Source: Chitinilyticum aquatile DSM 21506
GTDB taxonomy: Bacteria; Pseudomonadota; Gammaproteobacteria; Burkholderiales; Chitinibacteraceae
DNA length: 64,000 bases
Direction: 5' to 3'
NCBI RefSeq assembly: GCF_000430805.1
Contig: NZ_KE387260.1
Location: 236,460 to 300,459, forward strand
The position numbers and the translations under genes are program-made. How positions within the stretch are numbered: position 1 is the first letter of the stretch; the number at the start of each line of letters is the position of its first letter. Shown in pieces: positions 17,932-28,517 of this stretch. A model generated the notes under the pieces. The model was not told where the DNA came from and did not search any database. It worked only from the letters and a program-made list of their open reading frames with translations.

Positions 17932-20900
17932 TTACTGGCCGGCAAAGTGCCGGATGTGCCCCAGCAGCTCGTCTTCCTGATACGGCTTGCCGAGGAAAAC
18001 ATTTACTCCCAGCTCGAAAGCATAGTTCTTGTGCTTGTCGGCGGTACGCGAGGTAATCATGATGATCGGAATCGCGCGGGTGCCCTCATCGGCGCGGATA
18101 TTCCGCGTCAGTTCGAAGCCATCCATGCGCGGCATTTCGATATCCACCAGCATCACCGCCGGCTTCACATCATGCAGCTGCTGCAGGGCATCGACGCCAT
18201 CCTTGGCGGTGACGACCTGATAACCTTCTCGGGCCAGCAGACGACTGGTGATCTTGCGTACCGTCAGCGAATCGTCCACCACCATCACCACCGGTGCCAC
18301 GGTAAGCTGCTCGGCGGCGCTCGCCACTGCCTTGCCACCTTCCTGCACGTGTACCTGCTGCTGGCTGGCGGCATGGCTGAGCTGCGTTGCCATGGCCTGC
18401 AGCACCAGCGGGTTCATGATCAGCACGATCTCGCCAGTACCCAGTACCGTCGCGCCAACCACACCCGGCACACGTGCCAGCTGCGGGCCGATCGGCTTCA
18501 CCACGACTTCCTGGTTCTTCACCAGTTCATCCAGATGCAGCGCGATGCGGTCAGAGCCGGAGCGCAGCAACAATACTGTGTTGTAACGCTTCTGGTCCGG
18601 TAGTGTCGTGCTGTCGCCCAGGAGGCGCGGCAGATAGGCAAAGCGGTAACGGTGACCCAGCCATTCCTGCTCGCGGGTGTCGTACAGGCGCTGCAGTGCT
18701 TCCTGCTTCACTTCCTGTACCTGCTCGACCATCACCGACGGAATGGCGATCAGGCGCTCGCCGGCTTTCACCAGCAGGACCTGCGTCACGGCCAGCGTCA
18801 GCGGCAGATGGATGGTGAAGGTCGAGCCCGCACCAGCCTCGGTACTCACATCGACCTTGCCGCCGAGGTTGGAAATTTCGTTCTTCACCACGTCCATGCC
18901 GATGCCGCGGCCGGACAGCTGCGTCACCTGGCTGGCCGTCGAGAAGCCCGGCTCGAAAATCAGCTGGCAGAGATCCTGCTGCGACAACTGCTGATCAGCC
19001 GTGATCAGCCCCTTCTCGATCGCCTTGGCGCGGATGCGCTCCAGATTCAGGCCCTGGCCATCATCTCTGAGTTGCAGTACCAGTTCGTTACCTTCCTGGC
19101 GCACTTCGATCTGGATTTCACCGAACTCGGGCTTGCCGGCCGCCAGCCGCGCCTCGGGCGCTTCCAGTCCGTGATCGACTGCGTTGCGGAGCATGTGCTC
19201 GAAGGGCGGAATCATTTTTTCCAGCACGCCGCGGTCAATGTCGACACGGGCGCCTTTCAGCTCCAAGTTGACCTTCTTGCCGGTTTCCTTGCCGGCCTGG
19301 CGCGTCAGGCGGTACAGACGGTCGGAGACACTGCCGAAGGGCACCATGCGCACGCGCATCAGGCTCTGCTGCAGCTCCTTGGTCATGCGCGACTGCGCAA
19401 GCAGCGCGGCACTGGATTCATCCAGGTTCTTCAACAGGTTGTGCTGCACGGTCGCCACGTCGTTCACGCTTTCGGCCATGAAACGGGTGATTTCCTGCAG
19501 GCGGGTGAAACGGTCGAACTCCAGCGGATCGAAATCGCTGTCGGTGTCCTGCAGCTCGCGGTTACGCGCCTGCATCTGCGATTCGGCCTGGATTTCCAGC
19601 TCGCGCAGCTGATTGCGCAGACGCGAGACGTTTTCGGTCAGATCCATCAGCGAGGCTTTCAGCGCCAGCATTTCTGCTTCGATACGCGAACGCGAAATCG
19701 CAACTTCACCAGCCTGGTTGACCAGCTGGTCAACCAGCTCGGACTTCACGCGGATCGACGTCTTGCTGTCGGTTTCGGCGGCGGCAAGCAGCTGGCGCGG
19801 TACATCGCGGGCTGGCGCTGCGGTGATCTCCGGTGCGGCGACGGCGGCAGAACCAGCCTGTTCCGCAGCAGCGGCAGGCGCGCTGTCGGAACGACCACTC
19901 AGCTCATCGTACAGCGATTGCATCAGATCGTATTCGGCATCCAGCCCCGCCAGAAGTGTCGGGCTGATGGCAGAGCCAGCGTCGATGATGCGGGATTCCA
20001 TGTGGTGGGCGACTTCGCCCATGCGCATGGCACCCGACATCCGCGCGCTGCCCTTGATCGTGTGCAGCGTGCGCTTCATTCCCTTGAAGAGCTCGACCGC
20101 ATCGGCGTCATCGCTGGCCAGCTCGCGCAACTGGCGAGACAGCTGCGGCAGCAGTTCGTCGGCTTCTTCGATGAAAATCGGCAGGAGCTGATCGTCGATA
20201 TCATCAGCCAGCGCCGGATCGATTTCGACATGAACGTCATGCCGCGGCGCGTCCTGCGCCAGCAATTCGGGCACCGCCGCACCAGCGACAACCGCATATT
20301 CGACATCCGGCAAGCCGGCAAGCAGTTGCTCGGGGCTAACGGAATCCGCTTCCTGCGCAACGTGGCTAGCCACGCTGATCTGCTCATCGGCCGGCTCGAA
20401 CATGCCCGGCATCGGCAATTCGGCTTCGGCTTCGGCTTCGGCAACAGTGTCCTGCCCGGTAAGCAACTCGGGCAAGTCTTCCGCAACAGTCAGCGTCAAC
20501 TCGTCCTGCAGGTCGCTCATCAGCGGCAAGTCTGGCAATACACTTTCATGGATATCGCTAGAGCCCAATTCCTGCAAGGGTTGCAACTCAATACCCTGCA
20601 ACAGCGCCTCATCGGCCAGATCGAGCGTCACCCCGGAATCGGCAGGAATATCCAGCGTAACCAGATCATCAAGATCCAGAGATGGCAGGGCCTCGAGATC
20701 GGGCAGTTCAAGCTCTGGAGCGGCATGGGTGGCGATGTCATCCCCCAGATCCAGTACCAGATCCAGCGGTTCAGCGAAGAGTTCTTCGGGAGCAGCCTGC
20801 TGGGGCGGCTCATCTTCCTGCGGGATGGCTGGTGCGAGCAGCTCCACTGCGGAATCGTCAGCGGTTGCCGTCAGTTCGATTGCGGCTGGCGCGGCAACGG

Positions 20901-23652
20901 CGAGCTCGACCTGAGCGGTCACAACTTCCTCCGGAAGGGCTGGCTGCTCTTCTTCGAGCAGGACAGGAATATCGAGCTCGATGGTCTCTGCAGCAGCTTC
21001 CTCTTCGCGGGGGCGCATCGCTTCAAGGCGGGCGACCCATTGCGGCGCCCCCTGCGGTTCGCGCAGTGCGAAAATGTCATCCAGCATGCCACTCAGCAGG
21101 GCAACGGCATCGACAAAGACCGGCACATGATCAGCGGCCTCGCGCCCCAGTTGCTGCAGCGCATGCTCAAGGGCATACGCGAGTTCGCCCTGGGCGCGGA
21201 ATCCGGTAGTCGAAACGATGCCACCCAGCGTGTGCGCGGAAAGGACGAAATCCTCTTCGACAATACCGCGCTCGGCCAGAACCGAGACGCCATGCTGCAG
21301 CGTAGCCAGGCGGCCGGCTGCTTCATCACGGAATATGTCAAACAGCGTACTAGATACGGTCACGTTGCCAATATGCAGCTCATCAGCAATGCTGACGCTC
21401 AGCTCGGCAGGCTCGGGCGCGACTTCGTCGATTTCGTCCGATTCGGCGGGAGCCTCAAGGCTGCGTCTGACCTGCTCGGCTTTTTCGTCAATCGCGCTGG
21501 CTTCGACTGCTGCCACGCCCGACGCCTGCAGCTGCGCCACCCATTCGCCAAACGCGGCATGGGACATGGCAATCAGTTCGAACAGGCCGCGCGATGCCGG
21601 ACGCTCGGCCTGCAGCCATTTGTTGAGAACCTGCTCGATCACCCAGGCCACTTCACCCAGCTGATTGAGACCAACCATGCGCCCGCTGCCCTTGAGGGTA
21701 TGGTAGCCACGGCGGATGACGGTCAGCGCTTCACGGTCATGCGGAGCGGCACGACATTGCTCAAGATGGCTGTCGATGGTGGCCAGCACCTCGACGGCTT
21801 CTTCCAGATAGACCTCCAGAAGCTCGGCATCGACCGCCACTTCGGAGACCGGCAATGGACGAGCTGGTGCCGGAACCTCAGGCTCGGCAACGGGGACCGC
21901 TGGCGCCGCCGGCACTGCGCCGGCAGGCATCAGATGCTCGGGAACCTGCTCCTGTTCCAGCGCGGTGGCCAGCTCATCGGTAGCCGGCGCGGCGACATCA
22001 TTCTGCCCCTTGAGCTTGGCAAGCAAAGGCTGCAGCAGTGCCTCCTGATCGCGGCTTTGCTCGAGGTCGTCCACAAAAAATCCCAGCGCGGACAAGGCTT
22101 CCGCCAACTGCTCCAGCTCGCCTTGCTCGCTCGGCAGTCTGCCATGCGCATAGTCATTGATACGCAGACGGCATTCTTCCAGCAGGCTCACCGCGAGCGG
22201 GCGCTCCAGCATCAGTAGTGCCCCCTGCACCTGCCGCAGCATGGGTTCGGCCTTGTGCAGGTCCTCGGTCTGCTCGGGACTGCGGAAGAATGCATCCAGC
22301 ACTTCTTCCAGATCATGCAGGTTCGTGCGCATTTCATGCGCCAGTTGCGCCAGCAGCAATCGTTCCTGGGCGGCCTGGCTGATGGCATCCAGATGCGGCA
22401 CATCGCCAGCATGTCCCGGATTGACCAGACGGCCCAGCAAGGTATCCACCTGAAGTTCGAAATCTTCGGCCTGTTGCGGGAAGGCGGCCAGCGCATGATC
22501 GGCCAGCAGCAGGCCGGTCGCGAATTCCAGCGCAAAGGCCTCGGTCAGACCGTCACCAACCTGCGCCAGGGATTCGGCCATGCCGGAACAGAGGCGGTCA
22601 AGCTCGGCAACGCCCAAGCCAGCAACACGGCCGGAAATATCCGACATCTGCTGGGTCAGCGCCGGCAGACGCTCGCGCTGGCCTGCGGCCAGCCTGGACC
22701 AGCCATCCTTCAGGTGAGCCAGCTCTTCCCGCAGGCGGCGTGCATCACGCAAAGCCAGCTGTGCGGCCTCGGACATGTCGCTATCCGCGCCCGGCAACAG
22801 GCTGGCAAGCTCGAAAGCGGCCACAAGACGACGGGCCAGTGTGCTATCGGTCTCCAGATGCGCCAGCACATACAGCATGTCGCGGAAAAGCCGTTCGGCA
22901 ACACGGTTTGAGCCGTCAGCCAGACGGCGAAGTTGCAGATTCAAGCGCAGCAGCAACTGCCGTGGCGGCAGGTCAATCGCAGCAATGTTTCTGCTGTTTT
23001 CCAGCGCGTCCAGCAACGCGGTCGCCGTCCACCAGAAAGCACGGGGGACCGCCGATGTTTGCGCCTTGGCCAGATCAGCCAGGGCGCCCGCCATCAGGGG
23101 AGCGACACGGGGCTGGCCCTTCAGCAGACGCAGCAAACCGCTCTCGAATAGAGCCCGGCGCTGACGCACGAAACCGGCCCATTCGGCCTCACTTACCGGT
23201 CGCTTGGGCAAACCTTCCGGCAGTTCGAGCATCAGCTGGGGATGGAACAGCTCGGCACCGGTTGCAGCTCCGCCACGCGCCGCAGCCAGTTGCACGAAGG
23301 TCGGGAGCAAAGCCAGGGGCACATTCGGCATTCCTGCCGCAATACGCTCCAGATACTGAGCCATTTCATGCAAGGCTTGCTCGAGAACGGCCGGCACATC
23401 AACTTCAGGCTGAGCCTCGAGGAACTGGATCAGTTGCTCCGCTTCCTCGCAGAAACGGGCAAGGCCGGTCAGTTCGACCAGTTCAAGGGCGCCATACGCC
23501 TGGTGCAGATGCGTGCGGGCATGCCGCAGGGAGGCCGTGTCGCCACTGGTGGCAGCCTGAGCCAGAGCCTCGCGGGTGCGCTGCAGGGCACTGTCGATTT
23601 CGCCCTTTACCCAGATCAGCGAGCCTTTATCAAATTCGGTATGAATGCTCAT
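17932..23652 (-). CDS. chpA: ChpA/PilL-type hybrid chemotaxis histidine kinase for twitching motility
   Basis: A 1906-residue CheA-like sensor kinase of the type IV pilus Chp system. Several histidine phosphotransfer domains are visible, with phospho-accepting sites in YHTLKGSGRMVG (about residue 649) and LHTIKGSARMSG (about 1197), and a degenerate one in AHTLGGIVSTTG (about 807). Long acidic Pro/Glu-rich linkers separate them. The CheA core has the ATPase boxes HMLRNAVDHGLE (about 1490), DDGQGLNLERI and SGRGIGMDVVKNE, then a CheW-like domain and a C-terminal receiver (VVDDSLTVRK, LVDIEMPRMDG). The gene is last in the pilG-H-I-J-chpA unit. No cheB/cheR homologues follow; a bidirectional terminator does. 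Confidence 0.95.
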   Translation of the reverse strand: MSIHTEFDKGSLIWVKGEIDSALQRTREALAQAATSGDTASLRHARTHLHQAYGALELVELTGLARFCEEAEQLIQFLEAQPEVDVPAVLEQALHEMAQYLERIAAGMPNVPLALLPTFVQLAAARGGAATGAELFHPQLMLELPEGLPKRPVSEAEWAGFVRQRRALFESGLLRLLKGQPRVAPLMAGALADLAKAQTSAVPRAFWWTATALLDALENSRNIAAIDLPPRQLLLRLNLQLRRLADGSNRVAERLFRDMLYVLAHLETDSTLARRLVAAFELASLLPGADSDMSEAAQLALRDARRLREELAHLKDGWSRLAAGQRERLPALTQQMSDISGRVAGLGVAELDRLCSGMAESLAQVGDGLTEAFALEFATGLLLADHALAAFPQQAEDFELQVDTLLGRLVNPGHAGDVPHLDAISQAAQERLLLAQLAHEMRTNLHDLEEVLDAFFRSPEQTEDLHKAEPMLRQVQGALLMLERPLAVSLLEECRLRINDYAHGRLPSEQGELEQLAEALSALGFFVDDLEQSRDQEALLQPLLAKLKGQNDVAAPATDELATALEQEQVPEHLMPAGAVPAAPAVPVAEPEVPAPARPLPVSEVAVDAELLEVYLEEAVEVLATIDSHLEQCRAAPHDREALTVIRRGYHTLKGSGRMVGLNQLGEVAWVIEQVLNKWLQAERPASRGLFELIAMSHAAFGEWVAQLQASGVAAVEASAIDEKAEQVRRSLEAPAESDEIDEVAPEPAELSVSIADELHIGNVTVSSTLFDIFRDEAAGRLATLQHGVSVLAERGIVEEDFVLSAHTLGGIVSTTGFRAQGELAYALEHALQQLGREAADHVPVFVDAVALLSGMLDDIFALREPQGAPQWVARLEAMRPREEEAAAETIELDIPVLLEEEQPALPEEVVTAQVELAVAAPAAIELTATADDSAVELLAPAIPQEDEPPQQAAPEELFAEPLDLVLDLGDDIATHAAPELELPDLEALPSLDLDDLVTLDIPADSGVTLDLADEALLQGIELQPLQELGSSDIHESVLPDLPLMSDLQDELTLTVAEDLPELLTGQDTVAEAEAEAELPMPGMFEPADEQISVASHVAQEADSVSPEQLLAGLPDVEYAVVAGAAVPELLAQDAPRHDVHVEIDPALADDIDDQLLPIFIEEADELLPQLSRQLRELASDDADAVELFKGMKRTLHTIKGSARMSGAMRMGEVAHHMESRIIDAGSAISPTLLAGLDAEYDLMQSLYDELSGRSDSAPAAAAEQAGSAAVAAPEITAAPARDVPRQLLAAAETDSKTSIRVKSELVDQLVNQAGEVAISRSRIEAEMLALKASLMDLTENVSRLRNQLRELEIQAESQMQARNRELQDTDSDFDPLEFDRFTRLQEITRFMAESVNDVATVQHNLLKNLDESSAALLAQSRMTKELQQSLMRVRMVPFGSVSDRLYRLTRQAGKETGKKVNLELKGARVDIDRGVLEKMIPPFEHMLRNAVDHGLEAPEARLAAGKPEFGEIQIEVRQEGNELVLQLRDDGQGLNLERIRAKAIEKGLITADQQLSQQDLCQLIFEPGFSTASQVTQLSGRGIGMDVVKNEISNLGGKVDVSTEAGAGSTFTIHLPLTLAVTQVLLVKAGERLIAIPSVMVEQVQEVKQEALQRLYDTREQEWLGHRYRFAYLPRLLGDSTTLPDQKRYNTVLLLRSGSDRIALHLDELVKNQEVVVKPIGPQLARVPGVVGATVLGTGEIVLIMNPLVLQAMATQLSHAASQQQVHVQEGGKAVASAAEQLTVAPVVMVVDDSLTVRKITSRLLAREGYQVVTAKDGVDALQQLHDVKPAVMLVDIEMPRMDGFELTRNIRADEGTRAIPIIMITSRTADKHKNYAFELGVNVFLGKPYQEDELLGHIRHFAGQ

Positions 23653-23728
23653 GGGAGAAACCCGTAGCAGAGGCAGCCCCGGTCAGAAAACCCGGGCCTG
23701 CACAGTGATAACAGCGACCAGCCGGCGA

Positions 23729-25915
23729 TCAGGACAGCTTGAAGCCCGATACCGAAGACTTCAATTCGGCAGCCAGAGTCGAAATACGGCCAACCGAATC
23801 CGCAGATTGCTTGGTACCCGTTGTGGTTTGCTGAGTAATGGCAAGAATGTCGCGCATCGCTTCGGTCACGCGTCCGGCCAGAGTAGTCTGCGCCTCGGTT
23901 TCCTTCGCGATGGTTTCAATCAGACGGGCCAGTTCTTGCGATACGCGACCGATTTCGGTCAGCGCGGTACCAGCTGCATCAGACAGTTTGGCGCCTTCCA
24001 CTACACCCTGTGTGGAGAGCTCCATCGCCGCAACCGCATCATGCGTATCGGTCTGAATCGTCTTCACAATCGCGCCGATCTGCTTGGTCGCTTCGGCCGA
24101 GCGTTCGGCCAGTCGCTGCACTTCTTCAGCAACCACCGAGAAGCCACGGCCGGCCTCACCCGCTGCTGCAGCCTGGATCGCCGCGTTCAGCGCCAGAACG
24201 TTGGTCTGTTCGGTAATGTCGGAGATCAGCTCTACGATTTCACCAATTTCCTGCGAGGATTCACCCAGACGCTTGATGCGCTTCGCGGTTTCCTGAATCT
24301 GCTCGCGAATTTCGCCCATGCCCTTGATCTGGTTATTTACCGCATCGGCACCTTGCCCTGCGGCCTCCAGCGAGGATTGCGCCACCTTGGCAGATTGTGC
24401 GGCGTTCACCGATACGCCCTGGATGGAGCGCGCCATCCGGTCAACGTTGCTGGAAGTCTGCTCGATTTCATGAGATTGGCGCTCCGCAGCAGCAATCAGC
24501 TCGTCGGAAATCGCCTGGGCCTGGGCGGCAGTAGTGTTTACCTGTTCGGTGGCGCGGTTAATCCCGCCAATCAGCGTTCGCAGCTCTTCAATGGTGTAGT
24601 TGATCGAGTCGGCAATCGCGCCAGTCAGGTCTTCAGTTACCGATGCGCGCACAGTCAGGTCACCATCAGCCAGATCGGACATTTCGTTCAGCAGCCGCAA
24701 AATCGCGTCCTGATTCTTGCGGTTTTCCGCTTCCGAGTTCATGCGGCGGCGAACCGACTCCTGGTTGAACACGCGGATCAGCAGGTAGAGCGAGCCGATG
24801 GCCAGCACGGCAAATACAACCTCAAGCACCGAAGTAACCAGATTGCCGGTCTTGTTCTCGTATCCTTCTGCGAGTGACTTGGTATCGGTCAGCAGCACTT
24901 CGGAATTCTGCACGATGCTCTGGTTGGCCTTGCGGGTATCAACCAGCGGCTGCATGTTTTTCGAGAACGAGGTTACAACCTGTTCGAAATCGGCAAAGGA
25001 AGTCTTGATCGCGTTCAGATCGGCAACCAGACCGGAGGATGGCACCGGGCGCAGACCGAGTTCGGCACTACCCTGCAGGAAGCCTTCGACGATGTCCTTG
25101 AAGGTCGCTACATCCTTGCCCAGCAGGAATACGACGTCAGGGTTGATCAGTTCGCTGGCCAGCGTCGCATTGGCGTTTTTCGCCATGCGTTGCGACAGCG
25201 TAGCCAGCTGGCTGGCCGCTTCGAGTTCGCGCGGAGTAGCGCCGTTCTCGGCCAGCGAGCCACTGAATTGCTGGATTTGTTCCAAAAGGTTCGAGTCATT
25301 GGCGTTAATGCCCGATACGGCCTTGCCCACGGCCTCCAGCGATTTCTGCTGCTTCAGGATCGTTTCGACGTTCGGACGGGGCGGCTGGGCATCGGGGCGG
25401 AAATAAGTGGACCAAGTCTTGTTGATCTTGTCCAGGTCATCGCTGACGCCCATGCTCATTGAGAAGAAGCCGCGGCTGTCCTGCAGCTCGGTCAGGTTCT
25501 GGTTGAACTTTTCGTACGAATCCTTGAGAACGGGGAAGGCCGCCGGAAGCCCCTGCACGGATTGTGTTGATGCACGCGCAATCCGCTGCGAAAGCATCTG
25601 CATTTCGGTGGCAATCGAGCGGCGCTCGGCATTACGGTTGGAGGCCTGGAAGGACAGCAAGGCCAGAATGACGAATGCCAGACCCGCAACCAGCATCACC
25701 AGCAGCAGCAAGGCCATCTGCTGACGGGCAGTCCAGTGGCCGATAAATGGCAAAGGTTTCAGCAGCTTTGTTTCATCGGCATCGGGAACGCGGATGCGAT
25801 CCAGAATCCATGTGGTTTTCAGCGGGTCAAACCCTTTTTTCTCTGCCGCCGGTTTTTCGGGACTGTCCTTGCCAGCCCCGGAAAACAGGCTGCGGATGCG
25901 CTCCATCATTGCCAT
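23729..25915 (-). CDS. pilJ: Twitching motility methyl-accepting chemotaxis protein
   Basis: A 728-residue MCP. Two transmembrane helices (about residues 67-88 and 362-382) bracket a long periplasmic helical domain with two PilJ-type repeats, followed by a HAMP region and a cytoplasmic signalling domain whose tip contains the conserved [20 protein letters not shown] segment. In Pseudomonas PilJ relays signals, including pilin contact, to ChpA. A GGAGGAGAAGG ribosome site precedes the ATG at 25915. It sits between pilI and chpA with short gaps. Confidence 0.96.
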   Translation of the reverse strand: MAMMERIRSLFSGAGKDSPEKPAAEKKGFDPLKTTWILDRIRVPDADETKLLKPLPFIGHWTARQQMALLLLVMLVAGLAFVILALLSFQASNRNAERRSIATEMQMLSQRIARASTQSVQGLPAAFPVLKDSYEKFNQNLTELQDSRGFFSMSMGVSDDLDKINKTWSTYFRPDAQPPRPNVETILKQQKSLEAVGKAVSGINANDSNLLEQIQQFSGSLAENGATPRELEAASQLATLSQRMAKNANATLASELINPDVVFLLGKDVATFKDIVEGFLQGSAELGLRPVPSSGLVADLNAIKTSFADFEQVVTSFSKNMQPLVDTRKANQSIVQNSEVLLTDTKSLAEGYENKTGNLVTSVLEVVFAVLAIGSLYLLIRVFNQESVRRRMNSEAENRKNQDAILRLLNEMSDLADGDLTVRASVTEDLTGAIADSINYTIEELRTLIGGINRATEQVNTTAAQAQAISDELIAAAERQSHEIEQTSSNVDRMARSIQGVSVNAAQSAKVAQSSLEAAGQGADAVNNQIKGMGEIREQIQETAKRIKRLGESSQEIGEIVELISDITEQTNVLALNAAIQAAAAGEAGRGFSVVAEEVQRLAERSAEATKQIGAIVKTIQTDTHDAVAAMELSTQGVVEGAKLSDAAGTALTEIGRVSQELARLIETIAKETEAQTTLAGRVTEAMRDILAITQQTTTGTKQSADSVGRISTLAAELKSSVSGFKLS

Positions 25916-25960
25916 GCTACCTTCTCCTCCCGTCGCCAGTGCGCGCGGTACATTGCTTTG

Positions 25961-26476
25961 TTATGCGATACCAACCTGTAAGAAAGCCGGTGAACTTGCC
26001 AGTTGCTCAACCTTGAGCGTACGCCAGACCGCTCCTGCTGCATCCCGATACAGCTCCCCCTGCCAGGCAGCAGCAGGCTCTTCAACTGGCTCCACCGTCA
26101 AATCTGCCAAGTGCTTCAGGCCCAGCATTCTGCTGACCAGAATTGCCGCATGCGGCAAGAGCCTGGGCTGAATGAGCAGCAGCCGGCTGGCCGGAGTCTG
26201 GTTAAGCGGGGACTCGCCAAAAAAAGCCGCCGCATCGGTCACGCTGACCAGATTGCCGCGAATATTGGCCACGCCACGAAACCAGCCATGCGCCAGCGGA
26301 ACGCCAGCGATAGCAGGCACCGGCATCACTTCGGCAACGTCGGCCAGATCTACCAGCCAGTTGTTTCCGCCAATCTGGACGCCAAGCCTGGCATCGACCT
26401 GTGCAACGGCGGCCGCACTTTGCAGACGGGCGACCACGCCCTCCTGGTACTCCCGCAAGCTAACCCGCTTTGCCAT
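25961..26476 (-). CDS. pilI: CheW-like coupling protein of the Chp system
   Basis: PilI (171 residues) links PilJ to the ChpA kinase. CheW-domain traits include VPLAHGWFRGVANIRGNLVSVTDAAAFFG and ILVSRMLGLKHLADLT. The ATG at 26476 is chosen because GGAGG lies 6 nt upstream; a TTG two codons earlier is less likely. Position between pilH and pilJ is canonical. Confidence 0.94.
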   Translation of the reverse strand: MAKRVSLREYQEGVVARLQSAAAVAQVDARLGVQIGGNNWLVDLADVAEVMPVPAIAGVPLAHGWFRGVANIRGNLVSVTDAAAFFGESPLNQTPASRLLLIQPRLLPHAAILVSRMLGLKHLADLTVEPVEEPAAAWQGELYRDAAGAVWRTLKVEQLASSPAFLQVGIA

Positions 26477-26510
26477 GCTCAACCTCCGGTCAGGAAAGTG
26501 ACGTAAATGG

Positions 26511-26873
26511 TCACAGCTTGCCGATCTTGGTCAGCAATTCCTGTGGGTCAACCGGTTTGACCACGTACTCGGTAGCTCCCTGCCGGCGCGCCCAGACCAT
26601 ATCGGTTTCCTGGTTCTTGGATGTACACATGATGATCGGGATATGCTTGGTTGCTTCATCCTTGCTGATCGTGCGGGTTGCCTGGAAGCCATTCATGCCC
26701 GGCATGACAACATCCATGAGGATCAGGTCCGGCAGCAATTCCTTGGTTTTGGCCACAGCTTCCTCACCCGACTCCAGCGCAATGACCTGAAAGCCGTTCT
26801 TGGTCAGCAATTCGCCAAGGAAATGGCGCTCGGTCGGGGAATCATCGACGATCAGGATTTTTTTGATTGGCAT
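26511..26873 (-). CDS. pilH: CheY-like response regulator
   Basis: A 120-residue single-domain receiver: ILIVDDSPTE (acidic pocket), LILMDVVMPGMNG (phospho-accepting Asp) and the late VVKPVDPQEL (conserved Lys-Pro). The order pilG-pilH and the sequence favour PilH, which in Pseudomonas promotes retraction-related output or acts as a phosphate sink. Confidence 0.95.
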   Translation of the reverse strand: MPIKKILIVDDSPTERHFLGELLTKNGFQVIALESGEEAVAKTKELLPDLILMDVVMPGMNGFQATRTISKDEATKHIPIIMCTSKNQETDMVWARRQGATEYVVKPVDPQELLTKIGKL

Positions 26874-26900
26874 GATTGATTACTTTCTGGAAATTGAAAA

Positions 26901-27284
26901 TTAGCGTTGCTGCACGTGGGCACCCACGGCAGCCAGTAAACTGTCTTTGGTAAAGGGCTTGGTCAGATACTCGTCCGAGCCGACCATGCGTCCGCGCGCA
27001 CGATCAAACAGCCCGTCCTTGCTGGACAGCATGATGACCGGAGTCGCCTTGAAACGGGGATTTTTCTTGATGAGTGAACAGGTCTGGTAACCATCCAGCC
27101 TCGGCATCATCACATCGACGAAGATCAGGTCAGGATGATGATCGGCGATTTTTGCAAGCGCATCAAAACCGTCCTCGGCCAGAATCACATCGCATCCGGC
27201 TTGCCCCAGAAAAATCTCGGCGCTGCGGCGTATGGTATTACTGTCGTCGATGACCATGACTTTGACACCAGCAAGTTCGGACAT
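26901..27284 (-). CDS. pilG: CheY-like response regulator
   Basis: A 127-residue single-domain receiver. VMVIDDSNTIRRSAEIFL, LIFVDVMMPRLDGYQTCSLIK and YLTKPFTKDSL fit PilG, which drives pilus extension in Pseudomonas. The ATG at 27284 has GGAG upstream and removes a Cys-rich N-terminal extension that would begin at 27335. It is the first gene of the chemosensory operon. Confidence 0.95.
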   Translation of the reverse strand: MSELAGVKVMVIDDSNTIRRSAEIFLGQAGCDVILAEDGFDALAKIADHHPDLIFVDVMMPRLDGYQTCSLIKKNPRFKATPVIMLSSKDGLFDRARGRMVGSDEYLTKPFTKDSLLAAVGAHVQQR

Positions 27285-27554
27285 CCGGCTAACTCCATCT
27301 ATTAAAAGGTCGTCACACAGCGAACAGCTAGTCAAAAAACACCGTTGAAATGGATCGATCGCATGCGCTTGCTGATCATAGCCGCTTCAAAAGCCCCCCC
27401 ACAAGCACCCAGCGCGTTTTAAGATCTTACTTTTATGCGGACGCAACACATTCGCACATCAGCACAGCAGTGGCAATTTGCGACATCCGGTACATCACTT
27501 GATTAGCAGTAAGCCGCGTCATGATTAGACAGCCACTTCATCAAAGAACAATTT

Positions 27555-27636
27555 GTCATTCCCGCGCAAGTGGGAATCTATCTGCGATGGCCTGTTCGAG
27601 TAGCGTTCTGGACGCTGGCCTTCGCCGGCATGACGA
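27555..27636 (-). repeat. ATTCCCGC-type dispersed palindromic repeat
   Basis: GTCATTCCCGCGCAAG with TGGGAAT at the left, GCCTTCGCCGGCATGACGAC at the right. The same class of element, in the opposite orientation, occurs at 61194-61275. Repeats with these ends are common in proteobacterial genomes. Confidence 0.8.
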
Positions 27637-27822
27637 CTTGTTGCGCCGGCCACCCAATCAGGAGCCGCATTGCGGCAACCGACATGACCAAAAACGTCAC
27701 ACCAGCCAGAAATAAACAGCTTGGCCGGTAAACCCCATCCATGCAACGCATGCATAATATCCATCCCGAAGAACCACCAAGGGATTGAACTAAACCAAAA
27801 TCAGCACTAGGCGGACATGACT

Positions 27823-27838
27823 TGGCACGCCATTTGCT
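27823..27838 (+). promoter_or_regulatory. Sigma-54 (RpoN) promoter of the pilin gene
   Basis: TGGCACGCCATTTGCT matches the -24/-12 consensus (TGGCACG, 4 nt, TTGCW) completely; GG at 27824 and GC at 27836 are 12 nt apart. It sits about 55 nt before the pilin ATG, implying a start near 27848. Type IV pilin genes are classically controlled by RpoN with PilS-PilR; those regulators are not in the window. Confidence 0.93.
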
Positions 27839-27891
27839 TCCCAGTTCACCAAGCAAGATCACTTGCCTGATCACCCTCAAGGAGAATCACC

Positions 27892-28431
27892 ATGAAAAAG
27901 ATGCAACAAGGTTTTACACTGATCGAACTGATGATCGTTGTCGCGATTATCGGTATTCTGGCTGCTGTCGCACTGCCGGCCTATCAGGACTACACCATCC
28001 GGACCCGTATTACTGAAGGCTTGAACCTCGCTGGCGGCGCAAAGGCCATGATCAATGAAGTAGCGACTCAAAATGACTTGGATGTTGCGGCTGCCACATG
28101 GAATGCACAGCAGAATAATCTTGGAGCCACATCCAAATATGTCGCTTCTACACTGATTACTGACACTACAGGCGTAATCACCATTACTTATGACAGAACT
28201 ACTGTTGGTGCGGGTGGCGCAGCCAACCCCACGCTGACTTTGAAGCCGTTTGTAAAAACTAACGCAACCACATTCCAAGCCTTGGAGGCAGCAATCGCCG
28301 CAGGTAACACCGGACCTATTGATTGGGCATGCGCTTCTGCCACTAACGCCACAGCAACTGCACGCGGCATGGATGCAGGAATTGTTCCAGGGACATTGGC
28401 AGCCAAATATGCGCCGGCCGAATGCCGCTAA
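27892..28431 (+). CDS. pilA: Type IV major pilin
   Basis: A 179-residue prepilin. The leader MKKMQQG is cut before Phe by PilD; the mature protein starts [18 protein letters not shown] with Glu5 and a hydrophobic assembly helix. Two C-terminal cysteines (in DWACAS and AECR) would form the disulfide loop. It is preceded by a perfect sigma-54 promoter and AAGGAGA ribosome site and followed by a strong terminator, so it should be the highly expressed pilin. GC content is lower than in neighbouring genes. Confidence 0.95.
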   Translation: MKKMQQGFTLIELMIVVAIIGILAAVALPAYQDYTIRTRITEGLNLAGGAKAMINEVATQNDLDVAAATWNAQQNNLGATSKYVASTLITDTTGVITITYDRTTVGAGGAANPTLTLKPFVKTNATTFQALEAAIAAGNTGPIDWACASATNATATARGMDAGIVPGTLAAKYAPAECR

Positions 28432-28470
28432 GCAGTACCGTCTGACCAACGTCTGATACATAAGTACTAT

Positions 28471-28506
28471 AAAAATAGGGAAGGCTTATGCCTTCCCTAT
28501 TTTTTT
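28471..28506 (+). terminator. Strong terminator between the two pilin genes
   Basis: A 15-bp perfect stem (AAAAATAGGGAAGGC / GCCTTCCCTATTTTT), TTAT loop and a T-tract to 28506, lying only 11 nt before the second pilin's ATG. The second gene's GGAG ribosome site follows the T-tract immediately. Confidence 0.92.
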
Positions 28507-28517
28507 CGGAGAACGCC

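Larger units (their letters stand above)
27285..27891. other. 607-nt intergenic region between divergent pilG and pilin genes
   Basis: No convincing gene is present. The pilin side holds a sigma-54 promoter (27823-27838) and a good ribosome site AAGGAGA just before 27892. The middle contains an 82-nt ATTCCCGC-type dispersed palindrome (27555-27636). The pilG promoter must lie at about 27300-27500; no clear boxes could be assigned. Base composition is lower in GC than the flanking genes. Confidence 0.8.

Noticed and set aside
18652-22218. A 1188-codon open frame antisense to chpA
   Set aside because: It lies wholly opposite a well-supported kinase gene, is rich in Gln/His/Arg and lacks any domain; it is a codon-bias shadow.
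28488-28517. Longer N-terminus for the second pilin starting at 28488
   Set aside because: It would begin inside the terminator stem and give a 20-residue leader; ATG 28518 with GGAG upstream and a 10-residue leader fits type IV prepilins.
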